Shown: positions 1 through 11,715 of the stretch, one piece after another | Layout: each line of letters begins with the position of its first letter | How positions within the stretch are numbered: the stretch's first letter is position 1 | Assembly: GCA_949126835.1 (NCBI GenBank) | Contig: OX421503.1 | Coordinates: forward strand, 278,001 to 342,000 | Length of the DNA stretch: 64,000 nt | Direction of reading: 5' to 3' | Source: Anisus vortex | Lineage: Eukaryota; Mollusca; Gastropoda; Planorbidae | Position numbers and translations under genes: made by a program | Notes under the pieces: model-generated | The model's database searches: none | What the model saw: the letters and a program-made list of their open reading frames with translations, nothing else | What the model was told of the DNA's origin: nothing

Positions 1-2
1 AG

Positions 3-2039
3 GAAAGCATAGACAAAACCTGGGATAACTTCAAAGAAATTATTATAGGAACTTGTAATGAAGTACTAAGACCTGCCCCAAAAAACAAAAAACATTGGAT
101 TAGCGACGAGACATGGCAAAGAATTGAAGACAGGAAACATGCAAAACAAACAGTAAACCAAGCTAAAACAAGAAAACATAAACAACTAACACAACAAGAG
201 TATCATACAATTTCAAAAGAGGTCTCAAAAATGCTTAGACATGATAAAAGAACATTTTATAATAAACTAGCTGAGCAAGCAGAAGAAGCAGCAGGAAAAG
301 GAGACCTAAAACAGTTATATAAAATTACCAAACTCTTGAGTGGCAAGAAAGCTAACTACAATGTGCCAGTCCGAGACAAACAAGGTAAACTCCTCTCTTC
401 CATAGATGACCAGCTGAGAAGATGGAAAGAATACTTCCAGGAAGTGCTAAACAGACCAACCCCTCTAAATCCACCCGATCTGACCACAGGAGAAACACTG
501 GACATAAATATGGAAGAAATATCCAAAGAAGAAATATGGAAGGCCATCAATCAAATGAAGACAGGCAAAGCAGCAGGCATAGACAATATACCACCTGAGG
601 TCCTAAAAGAAGGAGGAGCTGAAATTGTTAACCAACTCCACAATATCTTTAATAAAATTTGGTCAACCGAAACCCCTCCTGCAGAGTGGAAAAAAGGCCT
701 ACTGATTAAAATTCCAAAGAATGGGGACCTGTCAAGATGTGATAAATGGCGAGGAATTACTCTACTCTCAGTACCAAGCAAGGTCTTCAGCAGAACAATA
801 CTCAACAGAATTAAAGAAGCCTGCGATGATCTCCTAAGAGAAGAACAGGCTGGGTTCAGAAGAGGAAGATCATGCATTGACCAGATAGCAATACTCCGGA
901 TCATTATAGAACAATCTATTGAATGGCAATCTCCACTCTATGCTACATTTGTGGACTTTGAAAAGGCTTTTGATAGCATTGATAGAGAGACAATATGGTC
1001 AATCATGAGGCACTATGGAATACCTAATAAAATAATAGCCATCATCAAAAGTCTCTATGAAAACTTTACCTGCCAAATAGTACATAATGGTAAGATGTCA
1101 GATGAATTTCATGTTACAACTGGAGTCAAGCAAGGATGTCTCCTTTCACCACTTCTGTTCCTTCTAGTACTAGACTGGGCCACAAAAGAAGCTTATGCTA
1201 ACTCAGGAAAAGGAATACAATGGACCCTAATGCAAAAACTAGAAGACTTAGAGTTTGCAGATGACCTGGCCATTCTGTCCCACAGATTACAGGATATGCA
1301 AGAGAAAACCCCAGCTTTGAGTGAGACCGGAAAAAGAGTAGGACTCGGTATAAACCATCAAAAAACCAAAGTGTTGAAAATAAACCACCAACAAGATGGC
1401 GACATACAAGTAGAAAACCAAAGCTTAGACCAAGTGAATCACTTTGTATACCTTGGAAGTGTGGTCAGTGCATCAGGAGGAGCAGACGAGGACATCGAAC
1501 GTCGAATAAACCTGGCGCGACAAGCCTTTGCCAACTTGAAACAGGTCTGGAGATCTACATACATCTCTGTCAAAACTAAAGTAAGGATCTTTAACACAAA
1601 CATTAAAACGGTCCTACTTTATGGGTCCGAAACATGGCGAACGACAGAGAAAACTAAAAATAGACTCCAGACCTTTGTTAACAGATGCCTAAGAAATATA
1701 CTCAAAATAAAATGGTTCGACAAGGTAGAAAACTCCAAGCTGTGGGAGAGGTGTGGACAAAGAACAGTAGAACAACAAATCATGGAAAGGAAGTGGAGAT
1801 GGATTGGACACACCCTCAGGAAAGATAACAACAACAGAGCTAGACAGGCCTTAGAGTGGAATCCCCAGGGTAAACGGCATAGAGGAAGACCCAAGCGAAT
1901 ATGGAGACGAAGCATACTGGATGAAACTGAAAGAACTGGAAAGAGCTGGGAAGAATTGAAGCGACTAGCAAGAGACCGTGAAGAGTGGCGTGCTTTGACA
2001 GAGGCCCTATGTTCCACAAGGAACCCAAAGGACAGATGA
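3..2039 (+). CDS. LINE reverse transcriptase, 5' end cut by window edge
   Basis: Non-LTR retrotransposon pol protein that copies element RNA into the genome. The frame is open from base 3, so the first in-frame ATG (231) is internal; residues before it belong to the linker between endonuclease and reverse transcriptase. Visible in order: the finger motif around WKKGLLIKIPKNGDL, the palm Asp in FVDFEKAFDSI, GVKQGCLLSP, and the catalytic FADD box near 1254. The C-terminus has the WRWIGHTLRK / GKRHRGRPKRIWRR / LCSTRN tail seen in one group of metazoan endonuclease-RT elements. The stop lies directly before a short GATGATGAT run, a 3' tail like that of RTE-type LINEs. No frameshift is visible, so this copy is young. 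The clade assignment is inference. Confidence 0.9.
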   Translation, partial: ESIDKTWDNFKEIIIGTCNEVLRPAPKNKKHWISDETWQRIEDRKHAKQTVNQAKTRKHKQLTQQEYHTISKEVSKMLRHDKRTFYNKLAEQAEEAAGKGDLKQLYKITKLLSGKKANYNVPVRDKQGKLLSSIDDQLRRWKEYFQEVLNRPTPLNPPDLTTGETLDINMEEISKEEIWKAINQMKTGKAAGIDNIPPEVLKEGGAEIVNQLHNIFNKIWSTETPPAEWKKGLLIKIPKNGDLSRCDKWRGITLLSVPSKVFSRTILNRIKEACDDLLREEQAGFRRGRSCIDQIAILRIIIEQSIEWQSPLYATFVDFEKAFDSIDRETIWSIMRHYGIPNKIIAIIKSLYENFTCQIVHNGKMSDEFHVTTGVKQGCLLSPLLFLLVLDWATKEAYANSGKGIQWTLMQKLEDLEFADDLAILSHRLQDMQEKTPALSETGKRVGLGINHQKTKVLKINHQQDGDIQVENQSLDQVNHFVYLGSVVSASGGADEDIERRINLARQAFANLKQVWRSTYISVKTKVRIFNTNIKTVLLYGSETWRTTEKTKNRLQTFVNRCLRNILKIKWFDKVENSKLWERCGQRTVEQQIMERKWRWIGHTLRKDNNNRARQALEWNPQGKRHRGRPKRIWRRSILDETERTGKSWEELKRLARDREEWRALTEALCSTRNPKDR

Positions 2040-2047
2040 TGATGATT
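2034..2047 (+). repeat. (GAT)n 3' tail of the LINE
   Basis: Short GAT/ATG trinucleotide run overlapping and following the LINE stop codon. Very short 3' UTRs ending in trinucleotide tails are known for RTE-like LINEs. The old LINE at 11.2-13.0 kb ends the same way (12961-12975). Confidence 0.6.
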
Positions 2048-2950
2048 GAACACAAATTACATTATGGAAAGAATCGTAAATGTGTAAAAGCCTCTCTAGC
2101 CCTCCAATAAAGGTATGCTTGTACACTAGTAGCTAAATTAAGATGCGTTTTATTTAGGACCTATGGCCTAGGCCTATAGCCTACTAAGGCAGTGTTTAGC
2201 ATTCCGAGAAAACCGCGCGTGCCATGTCCTAGCATTTGAAATCATTAAAAACAATGTGAATGGTAATTAGTAATTTGGGCACTTGTAGGCCTATAGCGTC
2301 ATCAATACAGGCGCCGAGCGGTCTATATGACGTTCAGTCTAATGACGCATTTCAAATTAGTTCAAAGACTTTTTTTGTGTGTCGACCCGCTATAGTATTA
2401 CAATAGGGATATGATCTTGAGTAGGGATGGGGACTTAGAGGAAGAAACAGATATTTTACTTTCTCATATTACTAATTTTTGTAGGCCTATTGATCGGTTG
2501 TTTAAAATAAATGAAGCCATGCCTTTTTCCAATCCAAATTTAGTCGGAGTCGGTGCATTATTTGCCGACTCCGACTCCAGGTACCCAAATTTCCTCCGAC
2601 TCCACAGCCCTGAATGTAGGCCTAAGTGTAGGCCCCTAGACTCACTTAGTCAATAGTGTAATGTAAGTGTACTTTGATATTATTTGTGTAGAATGAGCAG
2701 AAGTTACGAAGTTATTCTCTGAAGACTACATAGACCTACAGGACAGACAAAACTAACATTCCTTTGTCTTGAAAAGAGAAACGGTCCCAATGTGTGCTTT
2801 ATACAATGTCAACTTAACAGTTTCTCACATTTTGTTGGAATGCAATAGGCTACATTTATTGAAATTCGACGTAGGCCTAAATACTATGAACTCTTCATGA
2901 ACTTTTCAGCAAAATTATACCTAAATATATAATAAACTATATTAAAGACA
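2048..2950. other. Intergenic, with a possible DNA-transposon end
   Basis: No convincing gene. The segment 2535-2616 is built of CCGACTCCGACTCC-type words and ends CGACTCCACAGCCCTG, which on the other strand reads like the CAGGGCTGTGGAGTCGG end of dispersed hAT-type MITEs. The opposite terminus was not found. The region is rich in TAGGCCTA-like words. Confidence 0.35.
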
Positions 2951-2954
2951 TCCA

Positions 2955-3720
2955 ACTGTACTACAGAATTTAAAGATATAAGAACAATAAAATGTATGCA
3001 AGAAAAACATGCAACAACGTTAACAAAAAGGCCTTATCTAATATAACCTTCGATGTTGATGGGCCGGAAATACAATTCAAAGCGAACAGAGCCTGCGCCT
3101 TCGTCCATAGGAACCTCAAGGGATGCTCCAACAGAATCCAGAACCATTATTAAAAAAAAGTTTAACTCGTCCCATCCTGGAGTACGCATCGATTGTGTGG
3201 ATTCCCCTCAAACCGGATATCTAAGTTAAAGTTAAAGCTGTATATGACCCACCGTCGAGCGGCCCGTCGTATCTTACAGGACTACGGCCTTAAAAAACAA
3301 GCGCCTTTGCTTTGGTGGCCCAACTCGATTCTACCAAGATCTCGAATCACTGATCGCCAAGATACCCAGATCCGATAAGCTGATCGTCTTTGGCGACTTT
3401 AATGCTAGAACCGGCTCTACAACACCACAGAGCCGTAAACTAGGTCAACACTATTTACAAGATCGTCAATCGCCACGTGGAAATGTCCACGCAGCCAGGT
3501 CGCATCCAACAGGTATTCCGCTCTACCAGTTCAAATCAGTTCAAACTCCATGTCCACACGCACGCACCCACATCTACAAAATTTTTTTTTTACCGTGAGC
3601 CATTAGGCTGTGGAACACCCTGGACCAAGCCTCCATCACTGCCCCTACTGTGCCAGCTTTCAAATCTTCACTGAATGGCTGAACTAAAAACATAAAGTGA
3701 CACTCTGTCATCTGTTTATA
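2955..3720 (+). pseudogene. LINE 3' part, rearranged relic
   Basis: Frameshifted remains of a non-LTR retrotransposon. Conceptual translation gives an RT C-terminal stretch (RACAFVHRNLKGCSNRIQ, then LTRPILEYASIVW), an out-of-place endonuclease piece near 3320-3415 (DKLIVFGDFNARTG, the GDFNAR motif of EEP endonucleases), then the terminal tail near 3590-3690 (AIRLWNTLDQASITAP...FKSSLNG). Having an endonuclease motif between two RT C-terminal parts means a rearrangement or a composite. Its 3' UTR continues after the inserted LTR element at 8841 and ends in (GAA)n at about 8950. Confidence 0.75.
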
Positions 3721-3725
3721 GGCCC

Positions 3726-5117
3726 TGTGGCGTTTTGGGGAGAAGATTAACGTCACACGCAACTAATAAAGGTCTTAGATGTAATCCGCTCTTATAAGAT
3801 ACTATAATCATATCATCTGTACGTACAAACCACTGACAACATTGCCACAATCCTGCATGTCTGATTGGAGTGAAAATGAGTCTTTCCTTTCTTTCTCCTA
3901 CATTTAACACTTTATGTATTTTGCATCGCAATGAATTTTACTTGCATTATATATGTATATTTCTGCATGCTTATAAGTATTACTTACTGTCATATGACTA
4001 TTCATTGACTTTAGTTTCCATTCATGTATATTGTCATTGTTACTAAGTCTACATCATGCCCACCATTCTAAATTGTGTAACATGGTTGCGTCTCGTCCCC
4101 CCCCCCCTGTACCACGGACGATCGAGAAACAGGTCAAGGTCATTCCTGAACCCACCGTCTCTGACCTTCGCTCCCCCCCCGTCCCTCCTCACTTATAACA
4201 TGTATATGAAAATAGACCTCTAAGGGCTCGTTCCCTGGTCAAAACCCCCTTTGTTGCTTAAACAAAGGCGCCGCCGGAAGATAAGAATTACCTTGGATGG
4301 CTGACCGCCTCTTCGCCCCTCCCCCTCACCGCCACTCGCACCCACCATCTCCCACCCCTCTCCCCATGCTTTCCCTACTCCTGTCAATCAGACTAAACGT
4401 GTACATTTCCCCCTATCCTCCCATTTTATATCACGTGACTATTACTATTAATGCTTTTAGTTTTAGTTATAGATTGAAGGTGGAGAGTTGGACGGACAGG
4501 CTAGCTAGGCGGTCGTGAAAGCGGAGTGGGTCCGTCTGGCCCCTCCGACGCCTTTGTGAAGGCTCCGACCCTAAGTCTGTATCTAAATCTTAATCTTTGC
4601 TGTTTATATTGTTGGACAATGTACCTAGGATATTATGCATGATATATATATGCAACGGTATACTCAGTCTTAATGTGAATAAACTTCAGAATATAATGTT
4701 TCCGCTCGTGTTCTCTAATGACTATAATCGATGTTGTGAAGTCTATATGTGTTTAGTATAGCCAAACCTCTGCAAATTACCTCAGACGAGCCACGGAATT
4801 CTACACACACAAATATAAATTTGATCTTCAATACGTTAAAACTCTAGCAAAGTACTCTGGCGCATCCCTTAAGACAACACGCAGCCAACAATAATAAAAG
4901 AGAATAATTCATCTCTTATCTATTTTTGCAGACCACTCTTATAAGAAGGAAAGAATACACATACGAGCCTGCCTGCCACACAGCGTGACATAATTCAGTC
5001 ACTTTTACTTAATCATACAGAAGGCACGACACACAGGAGGCTCAGGTGCAAATCTAACCCCAACTTATAAAGTTTACGTGGTGATTAAGTGGTCTAATCA
5101 CCCCCCGCCACGTGACA
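3726..5117. repeat. 5' LTR of the non-coding LTR element
   Basis: 1392 bp, starts TG and ends CA. It contains C-rich runs and an AATAAA (in GTGAATAAACTTC near 4676) suited to transcript 3' processing. The 71- and 73-residue open frames inside recur in both LTRs and have no sign of being genes. Confidence 0.9.
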
Positions 5118-7447
5118 CTTGGTGCCTCGTCCGAAGGATATGCAAATACCATCGTGCACCGGAACCAGTCGTGAGTAGTTCAAATGTTCTTCGTATCGTA
5201 CCTGCAAAAACTCTTCACTGTTGGAGTTAAATTTCTCGTACTACTCTTGGATTACATTGGACCATGCAAGAAATATAACTATTGAATGATCTGGGGGCTC
5301 TTAATGAATTCCACATCGAGGTGAGAGAAATGTAGAACTATATTTTCACTATATCACTAATCATCATTGTATGTCAACCACAGTGCACACTTGCACTATC
5401 AACCTGCAATGCGCCAAAGTGAAGTCGCTGGAATGCTCGCCAATGTTTAGTTGCTGCCTAATGTTATGTGTCGGCCGAAGCGCCACCGATAACTCTGTTC
5501 TGTTTGGATTGTCTGCTGTCAAATGTTATGTGTCGGCCAGAAGCGCCACCGATAACTTTGTTTCTGTTTGGATTAGCTGCTGCAAAATGTTATATGTCGG
5601 CCAGAGCGCCACCAATAACAACGTCGTTTTCCTGCTTTGGATTAGCTCCTGTACAACTCTGTACACTGTATATGGTGCCGAATGCCGATAGTCAATAGGC
5701 ATAGCGCAATTTCTGCTTTGGATTAGCTCATGCGTAACGAAATTATTTGCCAGATCGGCATAACTATGTCCGCTTAATACTGTGAACCAGTACCCGCCCT
5801 GAGAAACACTGAAAATATTTGCGCCCACCGGGCCGCAACCCAGCCTACAATCTTTAACATTGCATATGTTCGGCCATTCAGCTATAATTCTTGGATACTT
5901 ACAGCCACGTTAGCACTGGATTAAACTGTCATGTGCAGTACGTTTCCTGAAAGATGACATTATTGCCTTTAGATTGGAGTATATTAACTGTTATCGGATT
6001 ACCATGTGTATATATTAACTTTTGATGAACCGTGTTCCTTACACAATGCGTTGGATAATAAATGTGTTAGATTTAAAGACTGCCTACGGGCCAATTGACT
6101 GTTCTCAAGCACTACACGGCCGATGTCACCCGCTGTCATCTGATGTGCCAGACCCACTCTGACGTCAAGACTCAAGAACCGCGGTCTAGCGTGAAAGAAA
6201 ATGAATGTGTTTAGATAAAACGGTGAGTGGCATATATGTAGTGGTCAAATGTACGTACAGAGATATTATTGGTAGCGAATTAAATAATTGCTTCTTTACC
6301 GATTTTACAAATTTATAAAACGGGAATTGAGAAAGTAGAACGATTTAATCTTTACTGTAGCCAAAGTAATGTACGCCCACTGCCAGCCCCCCCTTCCGCC
6401 GCTGCTTAAACACTGTTAAACAAGGAGAAATGTGTTGCTTGAGAAAAGAAGAGAAGCGAATAGTGTAACAATTAAAGTGAAGCTATGTCCGTGTTTTAGC
6501 TCTAGGGCCCAATAATTGCAAACAAACGACAACATTGATACAATTCCTGGCCTATCGCGCCAGAGGTGACTTGACTACCGCCTTACTCCGCCCCCCCCCC
6601 CCCCACTAGAAGTCACTCGCGCGTGAGAAATCAGAATCCACGTGATCAGAAACACTAGTGTTTAGGCTTGTGTTGGGGTCAGCTGCACGCGCCCACACAA
6701 CGCCCGCCGCCGCCCCCCCCCCCTGAAGAATGTTCACTAGGCCAATAATGCATGTACAAATACGTTAAGCAAAGGACTCCGCTGCCCCACCCTCTATGAC
6801 TCCGTCATAGATCCCCTGATATTTACGTGTGAGCCAGATCCCCTCACCTGTCCGCTTTAGCGCGAGGCAGGGAGTGAACTGGTGGACCTGATAGTTCGAT
6901 CAGCAATTCGATCCCTATCACCCAGTTTTGGCATCCCGTCTCGGACTTCCTCCAATTTCGTGGACCCTACTGCCGAGGTCGAATTATTATTATTATTATG
7001 CTTATAATTATTTTAATAAAGTGAATCCCGCATTTATAGCACATAGAAAGCATGAAATAAATAGATTTCCTAGCTAGTGCCTATCAATATATGAAAAAGT
7101 AAGGACCTAAGACAGTCACAGACAAACGATAAAATGAATAAACCGTGCCAATAGCTCGCAAATAAATGGGACGAACCTAGACTAAGCATTATGCCGGAAT
7201 AGATTTAAAGTACTGTAAGAAACGCTAAAGCATGCTTTTCTCCTCCGCCCTCAAGAGGAAAACGTAAACATTCGCCCCGTCACCCCTTACCGCCTTGTCT
7301 CGACCCCCCCTCTTCCCCGTAGCGATAACCACCCGCTTCGCGTCGATGGTCCAGAACTCTCATAGTGTAAATAGTAAGTGCAGTAGGCCTACCTCTAATG
7401 GGTCAAATCTTTCATTATATGAAAGCTTTAAAACATGGCGGGGCAGG
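5118..7447. other. Interior of the non-coding LTR element
   Basis: Starts CTTGGTGCCTCGTCC, a candidate primer-binding site at 5120-5138 (tRNA not identified). At 5462-5660 it has about three tandem units of roughly 66 bp, each with TGTTATGTGTCGGCC and GCGCCACC, plus a degenerate fourth. C runs occur near 6590 and 6715. The weakly purine-rich GGCGGGGCAGG ahead of 7448 is the likely polypurine tract. No protein domains were seen in any frame. Confidence 0.7.
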
Positions 7448-8840
7448 TGTGGCGTTTTGGGGAGAAGATTAACGTCACACGCAACTAATAAAGGTCTTAG
7501 ATGTAATCCGCTCTTATAAGATACTATAATCATATCATCTGTACGTACAAACCACTGACAACATTGCCACAATCCTGCATGTCTGATTGGAGTGAAAATG
7601 AGTCTTTCCTTTCTTTCTCCTACATTTAACACTTTATGTATTTTGCATCGCAATGAATTTTACTTGCATTATATATGTATATTTCTGCATGCTTATAAGT
7701 ATTACTTACTGTCATATGACTATTCATTGACTTTAGTTTCCATTCATGTATATTGTCATTGTTACTAAGTCTACATCATGCCCACCATTCTAAATTGTGT
7801 AACATGGTTGCGTCTCGTCCCCCCCCCCCCTGTACCACGGACGATCGAGAAACAGGTCAAGGTCATTCCTGAACCCACCGTCTCTGACCTTCGCTCCCCC
7901 CCCGTCCCTCCTCACTTATAACATGTATATGAAAATAGACCTCTAAGGGCTCGTTCCCTGGTCAAAACCCCCTTTGTTGCTTAAACAAAGGCGCCGCCGG
8001 AAGATAAGAATTACCTTGGATGGCTGACCGCCTCTTCGCCCCTCCCCCTCACCGCCACTCGCACCCACCATCTCCCACCCCTCTCCCCATGCTTTCCCTA
8101 CTCCTGTCAATCAGACTAAACGTGTACATTTCCCCCTATCCTCCCATTTTATATCACGTGACTATTACTATTAATGCTTTTAGTTTTAGTTATAGATTGA
8201 AGGTGGAGAGTTGGACGGACAGGCTAGCTAGGCGGTCGTGAAAGCGGAGTGGGTCCGTCTGGCCCCTCCGACGCCTTTGTGAAGGCTCCGACCCTAAGTC
8301 TGTATCTAAATCTTAATCTTTGCTGTTTATATTGTTGGACAATGTACCTAGGATATTATGCATGATATATATATGCAACGGTATACTCAGTCTTAATGTG
8401 AATAAACTTCAGAATATAATGTTTCCGCTCGTGTTCTCTAATGACTATAATCGATGTTGTGAAGTCTATATGTGTTTAGTATAGCCAAACCTCTGCAAAT
8501 TACCTCAGACGAGCCACGGAATTCTACACACACAAATATAAATTTGATCTTCAATACGTTAAAACTCTAGCAAAGTACTCTGGCGCATCCCTTAAGACAA
8601 CACGCAGCCAACAATAATAAAAGAGAATAATTCATCTCTTATCTATTTTTGCAGACCACTCTTATAAGAAGGAAAGAATACACATACGAGCCTGCCTGCC
8701 ACACAGCGTGACATAATTCAGTCACTTTTACTTAATCATACAGAAGGCACGACACACAGGAGGCTCAGGTGCAAATCTAACCCCAACTTATAAAGTTTAC
8801 GTGGTGATTAAGTGGTCTAATCACCCCCCGCCACGTGACA
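7448..8840. repeat. 3' LTR of the non-coding LTR element
   Basis: 1393 bp, matching the 5' LTR apart from the C-run length near 7820. Followed at once by the GGCCC target duplication and the resumed LINE 3' UTR. Confidence 0.9.
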
Positions 8841-8955
8841 GGCCCTAATTGTTGTTTGTGATGTTTTTTATTTTATGAGTAGTTAAATTGTGAACTCTTT
8901 CCTCGATCCTAACGGGGTATCCACGGTAATCCTAATATGAAGAAGAAGAAGAATT
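8841..8955 (+). pseudogene. LINE 3' UTR end with (GAA)n tail
   Basis: Continuation of the LINE interrupted at 3725. It ends in GAAGAAGAAGAAG at about 8939-8951, a simple-repeat tail also carried by the minus-strand LINE at 33.0-37.4 kb. Confidence 0.65.
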
Positions 8956-9082
8956 CAATTCAAAGAGCAGTAAATCTACTGAATACATTCCAAACATTGT
9001 TTTCATTATCTGTTACATCGTTAACAACACGTCTTTCTGTGCAATTAGCCAATTCTTATAGGGGGACGAGGAGACCTATATA

Positions 9083-10868
9083 CAGTGGCGTATTTAGGCA
9101 TTCCATAGGAACAGGGCCGCCATTAGGGGCGCCCACACATTAGGGGGCGCCCACACATAAAAAAACTTTTTTTGTCTTTTCTTTTGGCAATTAGAATAGT
9201 GTTAAAGTATAAGCGCACAATGAACGACGTAATTATCACTGATGTTGCATTATAGCCTGATAAACCAAGTAAACGTGTCATAGTCTATTGGTTGTTAATG
9301 GGCCTGATTGCATTCAACACTGTGATGAGAATGGAATGGAAAGTATGTGTGTAGGCTTTTCTCAAAGCTTAACACGCAGCTATCGCATAGTGGTTTCGAT
9401 TACTGGTGTCACGCTAGTGCCCCAACACAAAAGGGGCCCCCACAGAAAAGGGGCCTCACAGAAAAAGGGCCTTCACATATCCTAAATTTTAATGTTTTAG
9501 TGACATAACTTATTTCCCTTTCTTTCGTTGAAAATGTAAAATAAAAAACATTTTTTCACCTACAATTTTAAGTGATCCAAACCAAGCTAAGCGCAACATA
9601 AAATGTAGGCCTTTTTATGATTTTAAAGATTGTAACATGAATTAACGGCCCTTTTCTGAGGTATGCTCGCTATCTAACACTGTGAGGATAAGGAGATGGA
9701 AAGTAAATCTATCCAGAAACAGGCTAGCAGTAATCTTCCCATTCGTAAATGCACTAAGAATCTTTTTATCAGGCGAACAATAAATAGAGAAGGTGCACAT
9801 CGTTCATGGCTATGTTTTTCTCCATCAGAAGGAAAGTTGTTTTGCTTTGTGTGTAGGTTTTTATCAAAGCTTAACTCGCAGCTATCACATGGTGGTTTCG
9901 ATGACTGGTATCATGCTAGTACAAAGTTATCTGAGCATGAACGATCAACGTGTCACGTAGAAGATGTGTTAGCATCTGTCCGAAGAGCTGCAGAATTGGG
10001 TAGCATTAAGTCTAACCTCAAGAATCAGATGTCCACTGCAGTTACATACTGGAGAAATTCACTCAAGCGACTTGTCAATGTAATAAAGTTCATAAGTGCA
10101 AGGGGGTTGGCATTCAGAGGAAGCAATCAAACTTTTGGTTCAAGTGACAATGGTAATTTTTTTGGTGTTCTGGAGTTAATGGCCAAATTTGATGATTTTC
10201 TAGATGAACAAATTGCAAAACATGGCAATCGAGGAAGTGGACACACAAACTACCTGTCTTCTACTCTTTGTGATGAATTGATATCAATTATGGGTAAGCA
10301 ATTATTGAATGAGATCACTGCACGACTAAAGACATCGAAGTACTACTTCATATCGCTTGACTCAACACCAGATGAGAGCCATATAGACCAATATACATTA
10401 GTTATTTGTTACATAGAAAAATCGTCACCAGTTGAACGGTTGTAACATTTATGGCCACACGGTCACACGGCTGCAGAAATGTTCCATGCACTTCAAGAAT
10501 TCCTGCAAGAGCACAGGATTGATATTACTGATTGCCGTGGACAGTCATATGATAACCCTTCTTCAATGAGTGGTAAATACAATGGACTTCGTGCATTGGT
10601 TCTGAACAGCAACCCATTAGTAGTCTGGGTGCCATGCACAGCCCAACCCTGTTCAAACTATTATTTGAAGTTAAATGAAGTGAAATGCTAATTTGCTCGC
10701 ATAATTGGCAGTCAGAGTCAGACAGTGGGTTACTGGTTTTCATTCACCATCAGCAACAATGTAGGCCTACACATGCTAACACAGCGATGTCGGAAGGAGG
10801 GGCGGGGCCATGAGGGTTCCCCACATAAATTTAGGAACAGGGCCCCCACAAACCTAAATACGGCCCTG
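9083..10868 (+). mobile_element. hAT element, DUF4371/ZMYM1-like, decayed
   Basis: The left end CAGTGGCGTATTTAGG and the right end (on the other strand CAGGGCCGTATTTAGG) form imperfect terminal inverted repeats. Flanks CCTATATA (9075-9082) and CCTGTATA (10869-10876) match at 7 of 8 bases, the 8-bp duplication expected for hAT. The transposase inside is broken and lacks its C-terminal dimerisation domain, so the copy is dead. Segment 9310-9420 duplicates parts of 9675-9920 in mutated form. Confidence 0.8.
9696..10780 (+). pseudogene. hAT transposase N-terminal half
   Basis: An open frame of 249 codons (9696-10445) starts with a TTF-type zinc-finger region (RSWLCFSPSEGKLFCFVCR, GFDDWYHA, H-x-S-x-x-H) and continues into the DUF4371 core (GLAFRGSN, GNFFGVLELMAKFDDFL, YYFISLDSTPDESH). 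After a stop at 10443 the protein continues in another frame to about 10690 with DITDCRGQSYDNPSSMSGKY, a hallmark of ZMYM1-like hAT proteins. The middle and C-terminal parts, including the hAT dimerisation domain, are missing. The normal length is roughly 600-800 residues. Confidence 0.85.
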
Positions 10869-11093
10869 CCTGTATATATAAATGTCCTTCTCCCATTCCT
10901 GATAGATATGCTACTTCTGAATGGTTGGGCTAGTCTTTAAAGTCAAAAGTGAATTTATCGATCTATATATGGGCCTAGGCCAACATAAAATGTTTTTTCA
11001 TTGTATATTAATGTGTCACACGGCCTGAGTATTTTTAAAGTATATTCCGAATAGATTGAACTTGTAGTATTTGGTTATATTTAACTGGGTTTG

Positions 11094-11180
11094 AAGACCA
11101 AGTGAAAAGTTCTTTATCAAAAGTGAGTTAAAGGTAGTTTTTGATAAAAATAACTTTTTTAGTAGGCCTATTCGAATGCT
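11094..11180. repeat. Fragment of the AGACCAAGTGAAGAG MITE
   Basis: AGACCAAGTGAAAAG followed by TCTTTATCAAAAGTGAGTTA matches the left end of the complete MITE at 16706-17154. Only about 90 bp remain before the LINE relic begins. Confidence 0.6.
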
Positions 11181-11300
11181 ACACAACTTCATTGATTTCA
11201 AAAAGGCTTTTGATCGTCTGTGGCACGATGACTTGTGGCAAGTGATGAGTCAATTCAATATATCTAGATAAAAACATAAAGGCATTAAGGCTCTATATGC

Positions 11301-11715
11301 TGTAACGCATAAGTATAATTAACTCCCTTGATTTTGGGTGTTTATCTCCCTTGTTAAAACTCGTGGTCAAATGTCTTTTTGATGACCCGAGAATGACCCT
11401 TGTCCGTTTGAATGGAAGCGTGGGGTCATACCCCGTGTGTACGGTAGCAAGTGTGTAGGGGTGTTACGTCAATTAGTGTTGAGTTAGAGAGAGAGTAGAC
11501 GTACTGTTGTTTTATTGACTTGTGTTCTAATAAGAATCGTATGTATTTTATAGACTGTAGAGTTCAGTAGTGTTATTATTAAAAGTATTCTTTATTGTTT
11601 TTAAAGTCGTTTTATTCGATATTTGGAAGGAAGTTGAAGGAAGACTAATTATTCTTTTAGGAAAAATAAGAAGTATAAGAGATAGAACCAAACCCCTAGG
11701 CACCGAGACGTAACA
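11301..11715. mobile_element. Solo LTR with ATGC target duplication
   Basis: 415-bp insertion starting TGTAACGC and ending GACGTAACA, flanked by ATGC at 11297-11300 and 11716-11719. It sits inside the LINE reading frame, so both boundaries are independently fixed. It has no coding content. This is the expected product of LTR-LTR recombination of a retrotransposon. Confidence 0.85.

Larger units (their letters stand above)
3726..8840. mobile_element. Complete non-autonomous LTR retrotransposon (LARD-like)
   Basis: Two direct repeats beginning TGTGGCG and ending GTGACA (3726-5117 and 7448-8840) enclose a 2.3-kb interior without a credible protein. The 5-bp target duplication GGCCC lies at 3721-3725 and 8841-8845. 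Directly after the 5' LTR comes a TGG-starting candidate primer site. The only length difference seen between LTRs is one base in a C run, so insertion is recent. Such elements move using proteins from a coding relative; none of that family is in the window. It split a LINE 3' UTR. Confidence 0.9.

Noticed and set aside
4297..4518. Pro/His-rich 73-codon ORF, repeated at 8020-8241
   Set aside because: It is duplicated only because it lies in both LTRs of one element. No domain and no supporting signals.
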